Notes: generated by a model from the letters alone, not told the origin. A DNA stretch of 6,516 nucleotides from an uncultured Demequina sp. (GCA_937925595.1 CALALQ010000337.1:1-6516), one strand, 5' to 3'; numbered from the stretch's first letter, positions 1-6,516 are shown. Made by a program: numbers and translations.

Positions 1-52
1 AGAACTTCTGCTTCCCAAGCAGACAGCGCGGGTTCGATTCCCGTCAGCCCCT
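1..52 (+). tRNA. tRNA-Gly (anticodon CCC), 3' part, 5' end off the window
   Basis: The window opens inside the D arm (bases 2-5 fit its 3' strand). The anticodon stem is 7-11 pairing with 19-23, enclosing a seven-base loop TTCCCAA with anticodon CCC at 14-16, so it reads the glycine codon GGG. A four-base variable loop (24-27) follows. The T stem is 28-32 with 40-44 and has the canonical loop TTCGATT. The 3' acceptor strand is 45-51, and T at 52 is the discriminator base, as expected for tRNA-Gly. The next bases are CCG, so the CCA tail is not encoded and must be added after transcription. The 5' acceptor strand is not visible, so acceptor pairing could not be checked. The gene converges on the hsdR end of the restriction operon. 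Confidence 0.95.
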
Positions 53-64
53 CCGCTGTCACGT

Positions 65-134
65 CTCAATCCTGATCGGACTTTCTCAAGTTAGTTCGGA
101 CTGGTCCCGGACCCACACCGGACTCAATCCCTGA
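65..134. repeat. Imperfect direct repeat pair CTCAATCC(C)TGA
   Basis: The first copy is at 65-75 and the second, with one extra C, at 123-134, so they start 58 bases apart. The eight-base core CTCAATCC is identical. Three CGGACT hexamers (77, 97, 119) and one CGGACC (108) lie between or beside them; the last three are 11 bases apart, close to one helical turn. The pattern is read directly from the sequence. Function is unknown: a binding site cluster, an old duplication and chance are all possible. Confidence 0.5.
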
Positions 135-187
135 GATAGCCCGGCCCGGAGGACTCCCGCGGTTTCTGCCCGTAGCGGCCGCAAGGG

Positions 188-212
188 CGCCCGAATCCGC
201 TGACGTTCGGCG
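188..212 (-). terminator. Possible stem-loop terminator downstream of hsdR
   Basis: CGCCCGAA (188-195) can pair with TTCGGCG (206-212), giving seven base pairs with one bulged C and a ten-base loop. The stem starts 9 bases past the hsdR stop codon on the - strand, where an operon terminator would be expected. No T tract follows in the direction of transcription, so it is not a canonical rho-independent terminator. U-poor stems are sometimes proposed as terminators in GC-rich actinomycetes. In DNA this GC-rich, short inverted repeats also arise by chance. Confidence 0.3.
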
Positions 213-221
213 ATACCCGTA

Positions 222-3200
222 CTACGCGACGTCCGAGGCGGAGGCGGTCGCTCGGATCTCGCGCAGGGTCCGGACCAGTGTGTCGACATCAGCGTCAGGG
301 AAGATCATGTCCGGCCCGGTCGGCGCATGGTCGGTGTACGGCGGTTCAAAGAGACGCGTGGGCTCCATCACGCCGTTCCGCGTGAGCTCATCAACGATCA
401 GGTTCACGAAGCGGATCTGGTCGACGCTGAACTTCGTGTCGTCGAGGTAGTTCTCGAACGCTTCCATCGCGGCGGAACGGTCGAGGCCAACGAGTTGGCG
501 GATGAAGATCCCGAGGCCTCCGCCGCTCTCGTTGGCCCATTCGATGTCGATGGGGCCTGCGCCGGCGTCGACGAGCATGCTCTCGAGCTCGGAAAGGTCG
601 TTTGCGGTAAGTTGCCGGTTCCTGCGGAGGCGTTGGAGCGCGAGATTGTCGAGGTGCTGCCGCAGATAGGCCTCTGCCTTCGACCGGAAGCGCTCGAAGT
701 TGGTGCCGGGTGTTGCGTGGGGAAGGGTGATCTCGACGCCGTCGCCGAGGAGGTCCTCGAAGTCGGTGTAGACGGGAGAGCGACGCGTCTTTTCGATGAA
801 GCGGACCAAGCTACGGATCCGGAGTCGTGCGAACTCGAGCATCGGAAGCGTGACGTCGATCCACCATTCGTCGCTCGCGACGGACTCCAGCAGCACCGCC
901 TGCTCCGCCACCGACGGGATAGTCGCCTTGCTCAGCAGCGCAGCCGCGATCTGTTGGACCGTTTCACGGATGCGTTCGGCGGCGATTGCGTCGCCGTCGA
1001 GCTGCGCGAGCTGACGGCGGAGGATCAGCAGGTCGAACCGCTTCGCGTCTTCATCGTCATCACGCACGGTCGAAGGCAGCCCGGCGACGCGGACGAGCCG
1101 CTCGGCTTTCGAACCAGTGATGTGGTTCCACGCATCCCGCTCGGCGAATTCCTCGACCGCTTGACGGTGGGGGCGCACGACGAAGTTGTCGAGATTCATT
1201 CCCGCGACGATCGTGTGCAGGGTCGAAGTCGTTGCCGACCACAGTTCGGGTTCGGTGTCGCCGAGCGCGGTAATGAGTCCGAGACGCGCTTCGAAAAGCC
1301 GCTGCGAGAGCGACTTCTGGGTCTGGCCCTGTGAGCCGGGAAGATCCTGACTGAAGAACTCGAGATTGCCGCAGAAGTCGAAGACGAGGAAGTCCTTCTT
1401 GTCCTCACCGGGGCCGAACAGGTCGGGGCACAGCCGTGTGCCGCGTCCGATCATCTGCCAGAACTTGGACTTCGAGCGCACCATCTTGAAGAACACGAGG
1501 TTCACGACCTCGGGCACATCGATGCCGGTGTCGAGCATGTCGACGCTGATCGCGATGTGCGGCGCCTTGGCGGGGGTCGAGAAATCGTCGATGAGGGATT
1601 GTGCGTAGGGATTACCGTGGGTAATCACACGGGCGAACTGGCCCGCGTACTCCGGGTAGGAGAGGTTGAACCGCTTCTCGATGAACTCGGCGTGGTTCTG
1701 ATTCTTGGCGAAGATGATCGTCTTGCCCAAGCGGTCTCCGCCGGCGACTTTGTACCCGCGGATCATGAGGGTCTCGAGCACCTTGTCGACGGTGTCCTCG
1801 TTGAACAGGAACCGGTTGATCTCCTCGGCTCCGACCTCGTTCGGTGGGCCGTCTTCACCCCAATCGAGCGCGTCCCACTGGTCTTTTTCCTCTTCGCTGA
1901 GGTCGTCGTAGCGGATGCCGGTGCGAAGGAACCCGCCTTCGAAGCTGACGCCGCGCGGCGGCACGAGGTAGCCCTCGCTGACGGCCTCATCGAGGGAGTA
2001 ATTGTCGGTGGGCACGCCGTCTTCGAGGCGGAACAGCCGGTACGTGTTGTGGTCGACCTCGTCCTTCGGTGTTGCAGTGAGCCCGACCAGGAGTGAGTCG
2101 AAGTAGTCGAAGATCGCCCCGTACTTCGCGTAGACGGAACGGTGGGCTTCGTCAATCACGATCAGGTCGAAGTATCCGGGCCCGAACCTGCGAATGTCGT
2201 TGTCGACCTCGTTGATGAGGTTCATCATCGTTGCGTAGGTCGAGACGTAAACCCGCCCATCCACGCTCTTCTCCGTGAGGAGGTTGACGGTCGTTGAGCC
2301 GGGAAGGTGCGCCTTGAACGCATTCGCGGCCTGGTTCACGAGCGCCTGACGGTCCGCGAGGAACAGTACGCGCTTCACCCAGTTGGCCTTCTGCAGCAAG
2401 TCGACCAGCGCGATGGTCGTGCGTGTCTTGCCGGAGCCGGTCGCCATCACGAGCAGCGCTTCCCTCTGCTTGTGGTCGAACGCCGCGCTAACCGCCTTGA
2501 TCGCTCGCGCTTGATATGGGCGTCCCGCGATCTCGGTGTTCACCGACTGGATGGATAGTTGCTGCTTTCGGGTGCGGCGCTGGATGAGCAGCTTGAGTTC
2601 GTCGTGCGTATAGAACCCCTGGAGTTCTCGCGGCGGGTACCCGCCGGCGTCATCCCAGAGGCGATGCTCGTAGCCGTTCGTGAAGAAGATCACGGGGCGC
2701 TGGCCCCACTCGCGTTCGAGGCAGTCGGCATAGAGCTTCGCCTGCTGCTGACCGATTTCCGGCGACTTCGATGTGCGCTTCGCTTCCACTACCGCGAGAG
2801 GCAGGCCGTCGTCGCCCCACAGCACGTAGTCGACGTACCCCTTGCCTTCGGCGTTGGGCATGCCATCGACTTCATACTCGCGGTCACGGTCCTGGTCTAG
2901 CGGCCAGCCCGCTTCGCGCAGGAGTACGTCGATGAAGAGATCGCGGGCGGCGGCTTCGTCGTAATCGCGAGTATCCGGCGCGACCGCGGCTTGAGCCGCC
3001 GCGATCTGCTTCCGCAGCGCGGCGATCTCCGCGTCTCGCGCGGCGAGCCGGTCGTCACGCTCCGCGAGTTCGCGGGCGTGGGCATCATCCTGCTCGCGGA
3101 ACTTCTGCGCGAGACGCGCCACCTCTTCACGAGTGAGGGGCGCCGCTGCGTTGGCGCGTGAAGGATCGAACTCGGCCTGAAGAGGAACGACGTCGGGACG

Positions 3201-3572
3201 CGGCGAGTGGTGATAGGACACCCATACGACGACATGGAACAGTTCGCGCAGCACCCCGAGCGATACGTCGGCGCGGATCTGCCGGTTGTCGTGGACGGCC
3301 GTGTTCGCGATGCGCCGGATCGCGTTCAGCTTCTGGGCGATCGCGGGAGGCACGTGCGTGCGGAAGGACGCGTCGTTGATCCTGGCGGAGAGGTCGCTTC
3401 GGTAGGGCACATCCAGCGACAGCACGTCGTAGAGGTAGTCCACGAGGAGCTCAGCGACGCGACGGCTGTAAAAGCACGCCGAGCGCGGATCGGAGGAGAG
3501 GTACGACTCAGCGTGAACGCAGTCGCCATGCAGACCCGGCAGCGTCTCACGGACAAAGTCGAAGTTCCCCAT
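222..3572 (-). CDS. hsdR: Type I restriction enzyme subunit R (HsdR), complete, with N-terminal DUF4145-like domain
   Basis: Motor and nuclease subunit of a type I restriction-modification complex: it binds the HsdM-HsdS methyltransferase, pumps DNA using ATP and cuts unmodified DNA. The 1116 residues are arranged as follows. A DUF4145-like helical domain (about 15-120) is followed by a charged coiled coil (about 148-196). The PD-(D/E)XK nuclease has D248, E263-A-K265 and the type I QxxxY motif Q277-Y281. The SF2 helicase has a Q-motif-like RPYQ (351-354), Walker A ATGSGKT (377-383), DEAH (474-477), motif III LTATP (498-502), motif V near DTGIDVPE (681-688) and motif VI QMIGRGTR (706-713). 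An EcoEI-type C-terminal region (about 890-1060) includes VYTDFED (934-940). All catalytic motifs are intact. ATG at 3572 is nine bases after the upstream stop; an AGG eight bases before it overlaps that stop codon and is only a weak ribosome site. This is the last gene of the operon. Family assignment is very secure; the sub-type resembles EcoEI-like enzymes. Confidence 0.97.
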   Translation of the reverse strand: MGNFDFVRETLPGLHGDCVHAESYLSSDPRSACFYSRRVAELLVDYLYDVLSLDVPYRSDLSARINDASFRTHVPPAIAQKLNAIRRIANTAVHDNRQIRADVSLGVLRELFHVVVWVSYHHSPRPDVVPLQAEFDPSRANAAAPLTREEVARLAQKFREQDDAHARELAERDDRLAARDAEIAALRKQIAAAQAAVAPDTRDYDEAAARDLFIDVLLREAGWPLDQDRDREYEVDGMPNAEGKGYVDYVLWGDDGLPLAVVEAKRTSKSPEIGQQQAKLYADCLEREWGQRPVIFFTNGYEHRLWDDAGGYPPRELQGFYTHDELKLLIQRRTRKQQLSIQSVNTEIAGRPYQARAIKAVSAAFDHKQREALLVMATGSGKTRTTIALVDLLQKANWVKRVLFLADRQALVNQAANAFKAHLPGSTTVNLLTEKSVDGRVYVSTYATMMNLINEVDNDIRRFGPGYFDLIVIDEAHRSVYAKYGAIFDYFDSLLVGLTATPKDEVDHNTYRLFRLEDGVPTDNYSLDEAVSEGYLVPPRGVSFEGGFLRTGIRYDDLSEEEKDQWDALDWGEDGPPNEVGAEEINRFLFNEDTVDKVLETLMIRGYKVAGGDRLGKTIIFAKNQNHAEFIEKRFNLSYPEYAGQFARVITHGNPYAQSLIDDFSTPAKAPHIAISVDMLDTGIDVPEVVNLVFFKMVRSKSKFWQMIGRGTRLCPDLFGPGEDKKDFLVFDFCGNLEFFSQDLPGSQGQTQKSLSQRLFEARLGLITALGDTEPELWSATTSTLHTIVAGMNLDNFVVRPHRQAVEEFAERDAWNHITGSKAERLVRVAGLPSTVRDDDEDAKRFDLLILRRQLAQLDGDAIAAERIRETVQQIAAALLSKATIPSVAEQAVLLESVASDEWWIDVTLPMLEFARLRIRSLVRFIEKTRRSPVYTDFEDLLGDGVEITLPHATPGTNFERFRSKAEAYLRQHLDNLALQRLRRNRQLTANDLSELESMLVDAGAGPIDIEWANESGGGLGIFIRQLVGLDRSAAMEAFENYLDDTKFSVDQIRFVNLIVDELTRNGVMEPTRLFEPPYTDHAPTGPDMIFPDADVDTLVRTLREIRATASASDVA

Positions 3573-3581
3573 GCGGTCAAC

Positions 3582-4655
3582 CTACTGGTCGTCGTGGATA
3601 CCGAAACGCTCGGCGAGCCGGTCCAGCGTGAACTCTTGCCGCAGCTTGCAGGCGCTGTTCTGGTTCGCGAAGAGCCCCTTCTCGCGGTACGCCTGGCTCT
3701 CGGGGACGACCTTGATCCACCTGACGGGTACGACCCACTCGTCGTCATCCTCGGTGACGGCCCCCGCGTGCAGGTAGGACCCACGAAGTGGCTGATCCGC
3801 GAGCGGTACGAGCGCGCCATCCGCCTCGACTCGGGCATCGGCGAACCGAACGACAGGGCCAGTGACTGCGCCGACACCGACGTAACCGGTCTGCGGGATG
3901 TAGACCCAGATGCGTGCGTTCTCCGGCAGCGCGCGAATGGTCTGAGAGTAGAACTTGCCACCGCCGGCAGAGACGAAGCCGAACCGGCGGGCGTCTTCCC
4001 ACGACCGGTCGCCGCCGAACGACACGTACCAGTCGCGTCCGTTCCACGGTGCTCGCTTTGAGGTCGACTTCACTTTGGCGGACGTGGGTGCGTCGACGGA
4101 TGCCGCGAGCCACGACCGCGCCAGATAGCGACGATCTTCGTCTTCGATGTAGGTGAAGAAGACTGCATTGATCGGCACACCGAAGGTGCGCAGGTAGGTG
4201 ACGATCCGCTCCGAACTGTCATCGAGGACCGAGGCGACAATGGTCAGTTGCAGCTCGGAGTTCAGTTCGTCGGGCGGCGCAGACCCGAAGACCTCCTCAT
4301 ACGCGCTCTCGAACGGCTGACCGAGGTATCGGTCTGCGATGTCGATCACGTCCTCACGCGAGAGCGTCGAGACCCACGAGCCGTAGTCCAGGACCTGTGC
4401 CACGACCTCCCGCGGAGTCTTGTCGCGCTTGAGTTCCAGAACGTGAAGGTTGCCGTCACCATCAATCGTGAGAAGATCCAGCCGCTTGCCGTACGGGGTC
4501 GGCACTTCGCTGCCAATCACGAGTAGCGGGATGCCGAGCAAGGAAGGATCCTTCTTGAGGAACTGATGCAGTTCGTTCTCGGTCGGCAACGCAGCGGGTG
4601 TCAGCGGCCGGGGCTGCTGACCGTCGATGCGCCACATCCTCATCTCAACCGGCAT
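3582..4655 (-). CDS. PD-(D/E)XK nuclease-like protein (NucS/DUF91-type core) with C-terminal PUA/EVE-like module
   Basis: A 357-residue protein encoded between hsdS and hsdR. Residues about 24-110 form a nuclease core: E28 in a leading helix, KRLDLL with D60, then HVLELKRD with E74 and K76, and Q87-xxx-Y91 in the next helix. This is the D...ExK...QxxxY layout of RecB-like and NucS/DUF91 nucleases, so metal-dependent DNA cleavage is likely. Unlike the actinobacterial mismatch enzyme NucS, it has no N-terminal dimerisation domain and carries a long C-terminal half. From about 208 (DWYVSFGG) through 251-266 (VYIPQTGYVGVGAVTG), 307-314 (WVVPVRWI) and 328-340 (LFANQNSACKLRQ), the pattern suits a PUA/EVE-like beta-barrel. 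EVE proteins bind modified bases, so a modified-DNA sensor is possible, but this domain call is inference from pattern alone. There is no signal peptide or membrane segment, so it should be cytoplasmic. ATG at 4655 is three bases after the hsdS stop, with a strong ribosome site, indicating co-expression with the type I enzyme. Confidence 0.85.
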   Translation of the reverse strand: MPVEMRMWRIDGQQPRPLTPAALPTENELHQFLKKDPSLLGIPLLVIGSEVPTPYGKRLDLLTIDGDGNLHVLELKRDKTPREVVAQVLDYGSWVSTLSREDVIDIADRYLGQPFESAYEEVFGSAPPDELNSELQLTIVASVLDDSSERIVTYLRTFGVPINAVFFTYIEDEDRRYLARSWLAASVDAPTSAKVKSTSKRAPWNGRDWYVSFGGDRSWEDARRFGFVSAGGGKFYSQTIRALPENARIWVYIPQTGYVGVGAVTGPVVRFADARVEADGALVPLADQPLRGSYLHAGAVTEDDDEWVVPVRWIKVVPESQAYREKGLFANQNSACKLRQEFTLDRLAERFGIHDDQ

Positions 4656-4658
4656 GGG

Positions 4659-5795
4659 TCACATCTCCCCTCGGAATGCGCGGGATTGGAGCGATGCGAA
4701 CAACTCGTCGTAGCGGCGACTTGCCGACTTGATTGCGATGCGGTGAGCACGCACTCTCTCGACCATGTCGGCGAAGCTGCGCTGCTCCGCCAAGGGAGGA
4801 GTGACGATCTTGAACTTCCTTATGTCGCCGAGGTTCACGGTCGGCTGCGCGACCCCACGCGCAACACCTGAAGCCTGTCGTTTTAACGCCGGGGACGCCA
4901 TCTGGGCGGCGAGAAACACTGGATCGATCTGGGTCATGTCCGGTTTGATGTGGGCGATGTGACGCTGGAAAGCAAAGGGCTCGGTAGTGGATACGAGAGC
5001 GGGGATCCCAAAGCTGCCGACTGTCGAGTACAACACGTCCCCGACTTCGATAGGCGAACGTCGCGTCAGAGTCGCCCAGGTCTCGAAGCTAATGAACTTC
5101 TTTGTCCGAAGATCAATCTCGCCACTCGTGATATTGCTAACGAACAGAAATGGGACGCCGCCGTCGGTCCATTCCGGCGGCTGATGAGTGCCATCAGTGA
5201 TCTTCACGCACACGTCCTGCAGTTCCGTCGTAGCCGCGAGGGAGCCGAATCGCGCCTGGAATAGCGCGGCGACCAACGAATCAAGGTGGGCGAGGACCTG
5301 GCGGCGCTTGGCGCGGATCGCGTCGGCCCGGTCGAGGATCGCGGCAATCCGCCGCTGCTCATCGATGGGCGGGAGGGGCAAGGAGATCTCTCGAACCTGG
5401 GCCGGTCGAGCACGCACCAGTGAGCCTCCTACGCCGGCGACTGTGTTCATAAAGTTCCGGTGGAAGTCGTCGCTTAGTAGAAAATGCCGCAGGTAGTTCG
5501 GGACGAATGCATCGCCGCGAAAGACTATCCACTCACCCGACGCGATTTGGCGCCGACCGTTGGCAGGCGCCACGACCCGGGCGCGACGAATGTGCGGGAT
5601 GATCTTGGAAATCATCACATCGCCGGGCTGCACGATCTGCTTCGATGATCCAATTGCCGCCCCAACGACGACCTCGGGGCCGCCCTTGTCATGTGCGGGA
5701 ATGCTGTATAGCTCGAACTCCTCGTCGGGGAACCTCGCGGGGTGGAGCGACCCGCCGCGTTCCAGCATGATGTCGCCGAGCTTCGCCGTCTTCAC
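4659..5795 (-). CDS. hsdS: Type I restriction-modification specificity subunit S (HsdS), complete
   Basis: DNA-recognition subunit shared by the methyltransferase and restriction complexes; each of its two target recognition domains reads one half of a bipartite site. The 378 residues show the usual two-fold layout. TRD1 spans about 1-137. A conserved helical spacer begins LPLPPIDEQRRIA (139-151) and runs to about 184. TRD2 (about 190-328) opens with the typical KITDGTHQPPEW (198-209). A second conserved region begins TPPLAEQR (332-339) and ends SRAFRGE (371-377), echoing QARFG (180-184) at the end of the first spacer. It is slightly shorter than many HsdS proteins but complete. The start is GTG at 5795, whose GTGA overlaps the hsdM stop by four bases; AAGG (5806-5809, - strand) lies ten bases upstream. 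The target sequence cannot be read from the protein. Part of TRD2 is clearly less GC-rich than its surroundings. Confidence 0.95.
   Translation of the reverse strand: MKTAKLGDIMLERGGSLHPARFPDEEFELYSIPAHDKGGPEVVVGAAIGSSKQIVQPGDVMISKIIPHIRRARVVAPANGRRQIASGEWIVFRGDAFVPNYLRHFLLSDDFHRNFMNTVAGVGGSLVRARPAQVREISLPLPPIDEQRRIAAILDRADAIRAKRRQVLAHLDSLVAALFQARFGSLAATTELQDVCVKITDGTHQPPEWTDGGVPFLFVSNITSGEIDLRTKKFISFETWATLTRRSPIEVGDVLYSTVGSFGIPALVSTTEPFAFQRHIAHIKPDMTQIDPVFLAAQMASPALKRQASGVARGVAQPTVNLGDIRKFKIVTPPLAEQRSFADMVERVRAHRIAIKSASRRYDELFASLQSRAFRGEM
4665..4671 (-). promoter_or_regulatory. Ribosome binding site of the embedded nuclease gene, inside the end of hsdS
   Basis: On the - strand AGGGGAG lies nine bases before the ATG at 4655, within the last codons of hsdS. 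It is the best Shine-Dalgarno match among the three internal start sites of the operon and supports the chosen start. It suggests the nuclease is translated efficiently in its own right as well as by coupling to hsdS. Confidence 0.65.
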
Positions 5796-6516
5796 GACAG
5801 CATCGCCTTAAGCTCGGCGAGGTCGGCGGCGATCTCGGCGTCCAGCTTTTCGATGGCGGCGATGATGTCGAGCGGTGCGCGGTGCTCGACCTCTTCGTGG
5901 ACGACTTCCTTGTACCGGTTGAGGGAGAGGTCGTAGCCCTGCGCGACGATGTCGGCCTTCGGCACGATGAACGACTGGTCGGTGCGGGCGCGATCCTTCT
6001 CGGCATCCCGGTCGCGCCAGCGTGCGAGCACGTCGGGCAGGTCGTTCGCTTCGACGGGGTTGCGCTTGTCGTCGAGCGAGAAGCCGTCGGCTTGCACGTC
6101 GTAGAACCACACGTCGTCGGTTCCGCCGGAGTTCGTCTTGGTGAAGAACAGAATCGCGGTCGAAACTCCCGCGTAGGGCCGAAATACACCCGACGGCAGT
6201 TTGACGACGGCATCCAGCTTCTGGTTTTCGACGAGCGTCTTGCGCAGGGTCTTGTGCGCGGTGCTCGACCCGAATAGCACGCCGTCGGGCACGATCACAG
6301 CGGCGCGCCCACCAGGCTTGAGCAGCTTGAGGAAGAGCGCGAGGAACAACAGCTCGGTCTTCTTCGTCTTAACGACGCGCTGCAGGTCCTTTGCGGTGGA
6401 CTCGTAGTCGAGCGACCCGGCGAACGGCGGATTGGCGAGGATCAAGGTGTACTTCTCGGCATCCGCCGCAGCCCCCTCGGAGAGGGAGTCGCGATAGCGA
6501 ATGTCAGGTGACTCGA
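5792..6516 (-). CDS. hsdM: Type I restriction-modification methyltransferase subunit M (HsdM), C-terminal part, 5' end off the window
   Basis: The reading frame is open to the right edge, leaving about 241 codons visible. It carries the amino-methyltransferase motif IV NPPF (codons at 6422-6433), which contacts the target adenine for N6 methylation. The preceding ILA and the following segment GGRAAVIVPDGVLFGSS are typical of the HsdM catalytic domain. The SAM-binding motif I and the N-terminal helical domain lie outside the window. A TTG at 6445 could look like a start, but it encodes the leucine in the conserved strand just before NPPF, and coding similarity continues upstream (DIRYRDSLSEG), so the gene does not start there. 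The C-terminal tail is helical and charged (about the last 60 residues), as needed to contact HsdS. The stop TGA at 5792-5794 overlaps the hsdS start, a sign of coupled translation and fixed subunit stoichiometry. Confidence 0.95.
   Translation of the reverse strand, partial: ESPDIRYRDSLSEGAAADAEKYTLILANPPFAGSLDYESTAKDLQRVVKTKKTELLFLALFLKLLKPGGRAAVIVPDGVLFGSSTAHKTLRKTLVENQKLDAVVKLPSGVFRPYAGVSTAILFFTKTNSGGTDDVWFYDVQADGFSLDDKRNPVEANDLPDVLARWRDRDAEKDRARTDQSFIVPKADIVAQGYDLSLNRYKEVVHEEVEHRAPLDIIAAIEKLDAEIAADLAELKAMLS

Larger units (their letters stand above)
53..221. other. Non-coding junction between tRNA-Gly and the hsd operon
   Basis: About 170 bases between two convergent units, with no convincing gene. 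It holds an imperfect direct repeat (CTCAATCC-TGA at 65-75 and CTCAATCCCTGA at 123-134). CGGAC is iterated at 77, 97, 108 and 119. There is an 11-base inverted repeat GGTCCCGGACC at 103-113 and two adjacent 8-base palindromes, GCGGCCGC at 175-182 and GGGCGCCC at 185-192. I see no integrase gene and no T-tract terminator. Because it directly follows a tRNA 3' end, it is a plausible scar or border of an integrated segment, but that is inference. Confidence 0.6.

Noticed and set aside
168..192. GCCC...GGGC stem around the GCGGCCGC and GGGCGCCC palindromes as a strong terminator
   Set aside because: The outer stem is only four base pairs, the inner palindrome leaves no proper loop, and no T tract follows on either strand.
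86..289. 67-codon - strand frame running from the hsdR 3' end into the spacer
   Set aside because: Overlaps the end of hsdR in another frame; R/P/S-rich product typical of a spurious frame. No convincing ribosome site seen.
327..1334. 335-codon open frame on the + strand
   Set aside because: It lies entirely antisense to hsdR, which has strong domain evidence in this region. Its product shows no recognisable domain, and such long antisense frames are expected in GC-rich coding DNA.
1557..2096. 179-codon + strand open frame
   Set aside because: Antisense to the helicase core of hsdR, including the strands around motifs III and IV; low-complexity product rich in V, E, A and L with no motif.
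3207..4061. 284-codon + strand open frame spanning the nuclease-hsdR junction
   Set aside because: It runs antisense across two well-supported genes; its translation has no domain, and the frame is explained by GC-biased third positions on the other strand.
5792..6445. hsdM starting at the TTG at 6445
   Set aside because: The TTG is the leucine codon just before NPPF in a conserved strand, and coding sequence typical of HsdM continues upstream to the window edge. A start here would remove the SAM-binding site.
1..6516. CRISPR array, insertion sequence or transposase, and phase-variable simple repeats in hsdS
   Set aside because: No regularly spaced repeats, no transposase-like frame, and no homopolymer or short tandem tract long enough to suggest slippage were seen.

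Overview
The window is GC-rich and densely coded. It holds the 3' part of a glycine tRNA with no encoded CCA tail, and protein-coding sequence dominated by GCG, GTC and CTC-type codons. This fits a high-GC actinomycete, perhaps of the Microbacteriaceae type, but the sequence alone does not fix the genus.

Layout, left to right. Positions 1-52 are the 3' two-thirds of tRNA-Gly(CCC) on the + strand. Positions 53-221 are a non-coding junction with short direct repeats, GC-rich palindromes and a possible terminator stem. All the rest is one tightly packed operon on the - strand, transcribed from right to left. In transcription order it encodes the C-terminal part of the type I DNA methyltransferase HsdM (5' end off the right edge), the specificity subunit HsdS, a 357-residue PD-(D/E)XK nuclease-like protein, and a full-length HsdR restriction and translocation subunit. 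hsdM and hsdS overlap by 4 bases (GTGA). The nuclease starts 3 bases after the hsdS stop, and hsdR starts 9 bases after the nuclease stop. Such spacing predicts one mRNA with coupled translation. The promoter lies outside the window.

How the genes work together. HsdM and HsdS should form the adenine methyltransferase that marks a bipartite target, and HsdR joins them to cut unmodified DNA after ATP-driven translocation. The extra gene between hsdS and hsdR is the least ordinary part. It has a NucS/RecB-like catalytic core (D60, E74-x-K76, Q87-xxx-Y91). Its C-terminal half looks like a PUA/EVE-type beta-barrel, a fold used elsewhere to read modified bases. I infer an accessory nuclease that works with, or backs up, the type I enzyme, possibly against modified phage DNA; this is not proven by the sequence.

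The system ends against the 3' end of a tRNA gene, a common border for integrated islands, but no second attachment copy is visible here. All annotated genes look intact within the window, with no frameshift or premature stop seen.
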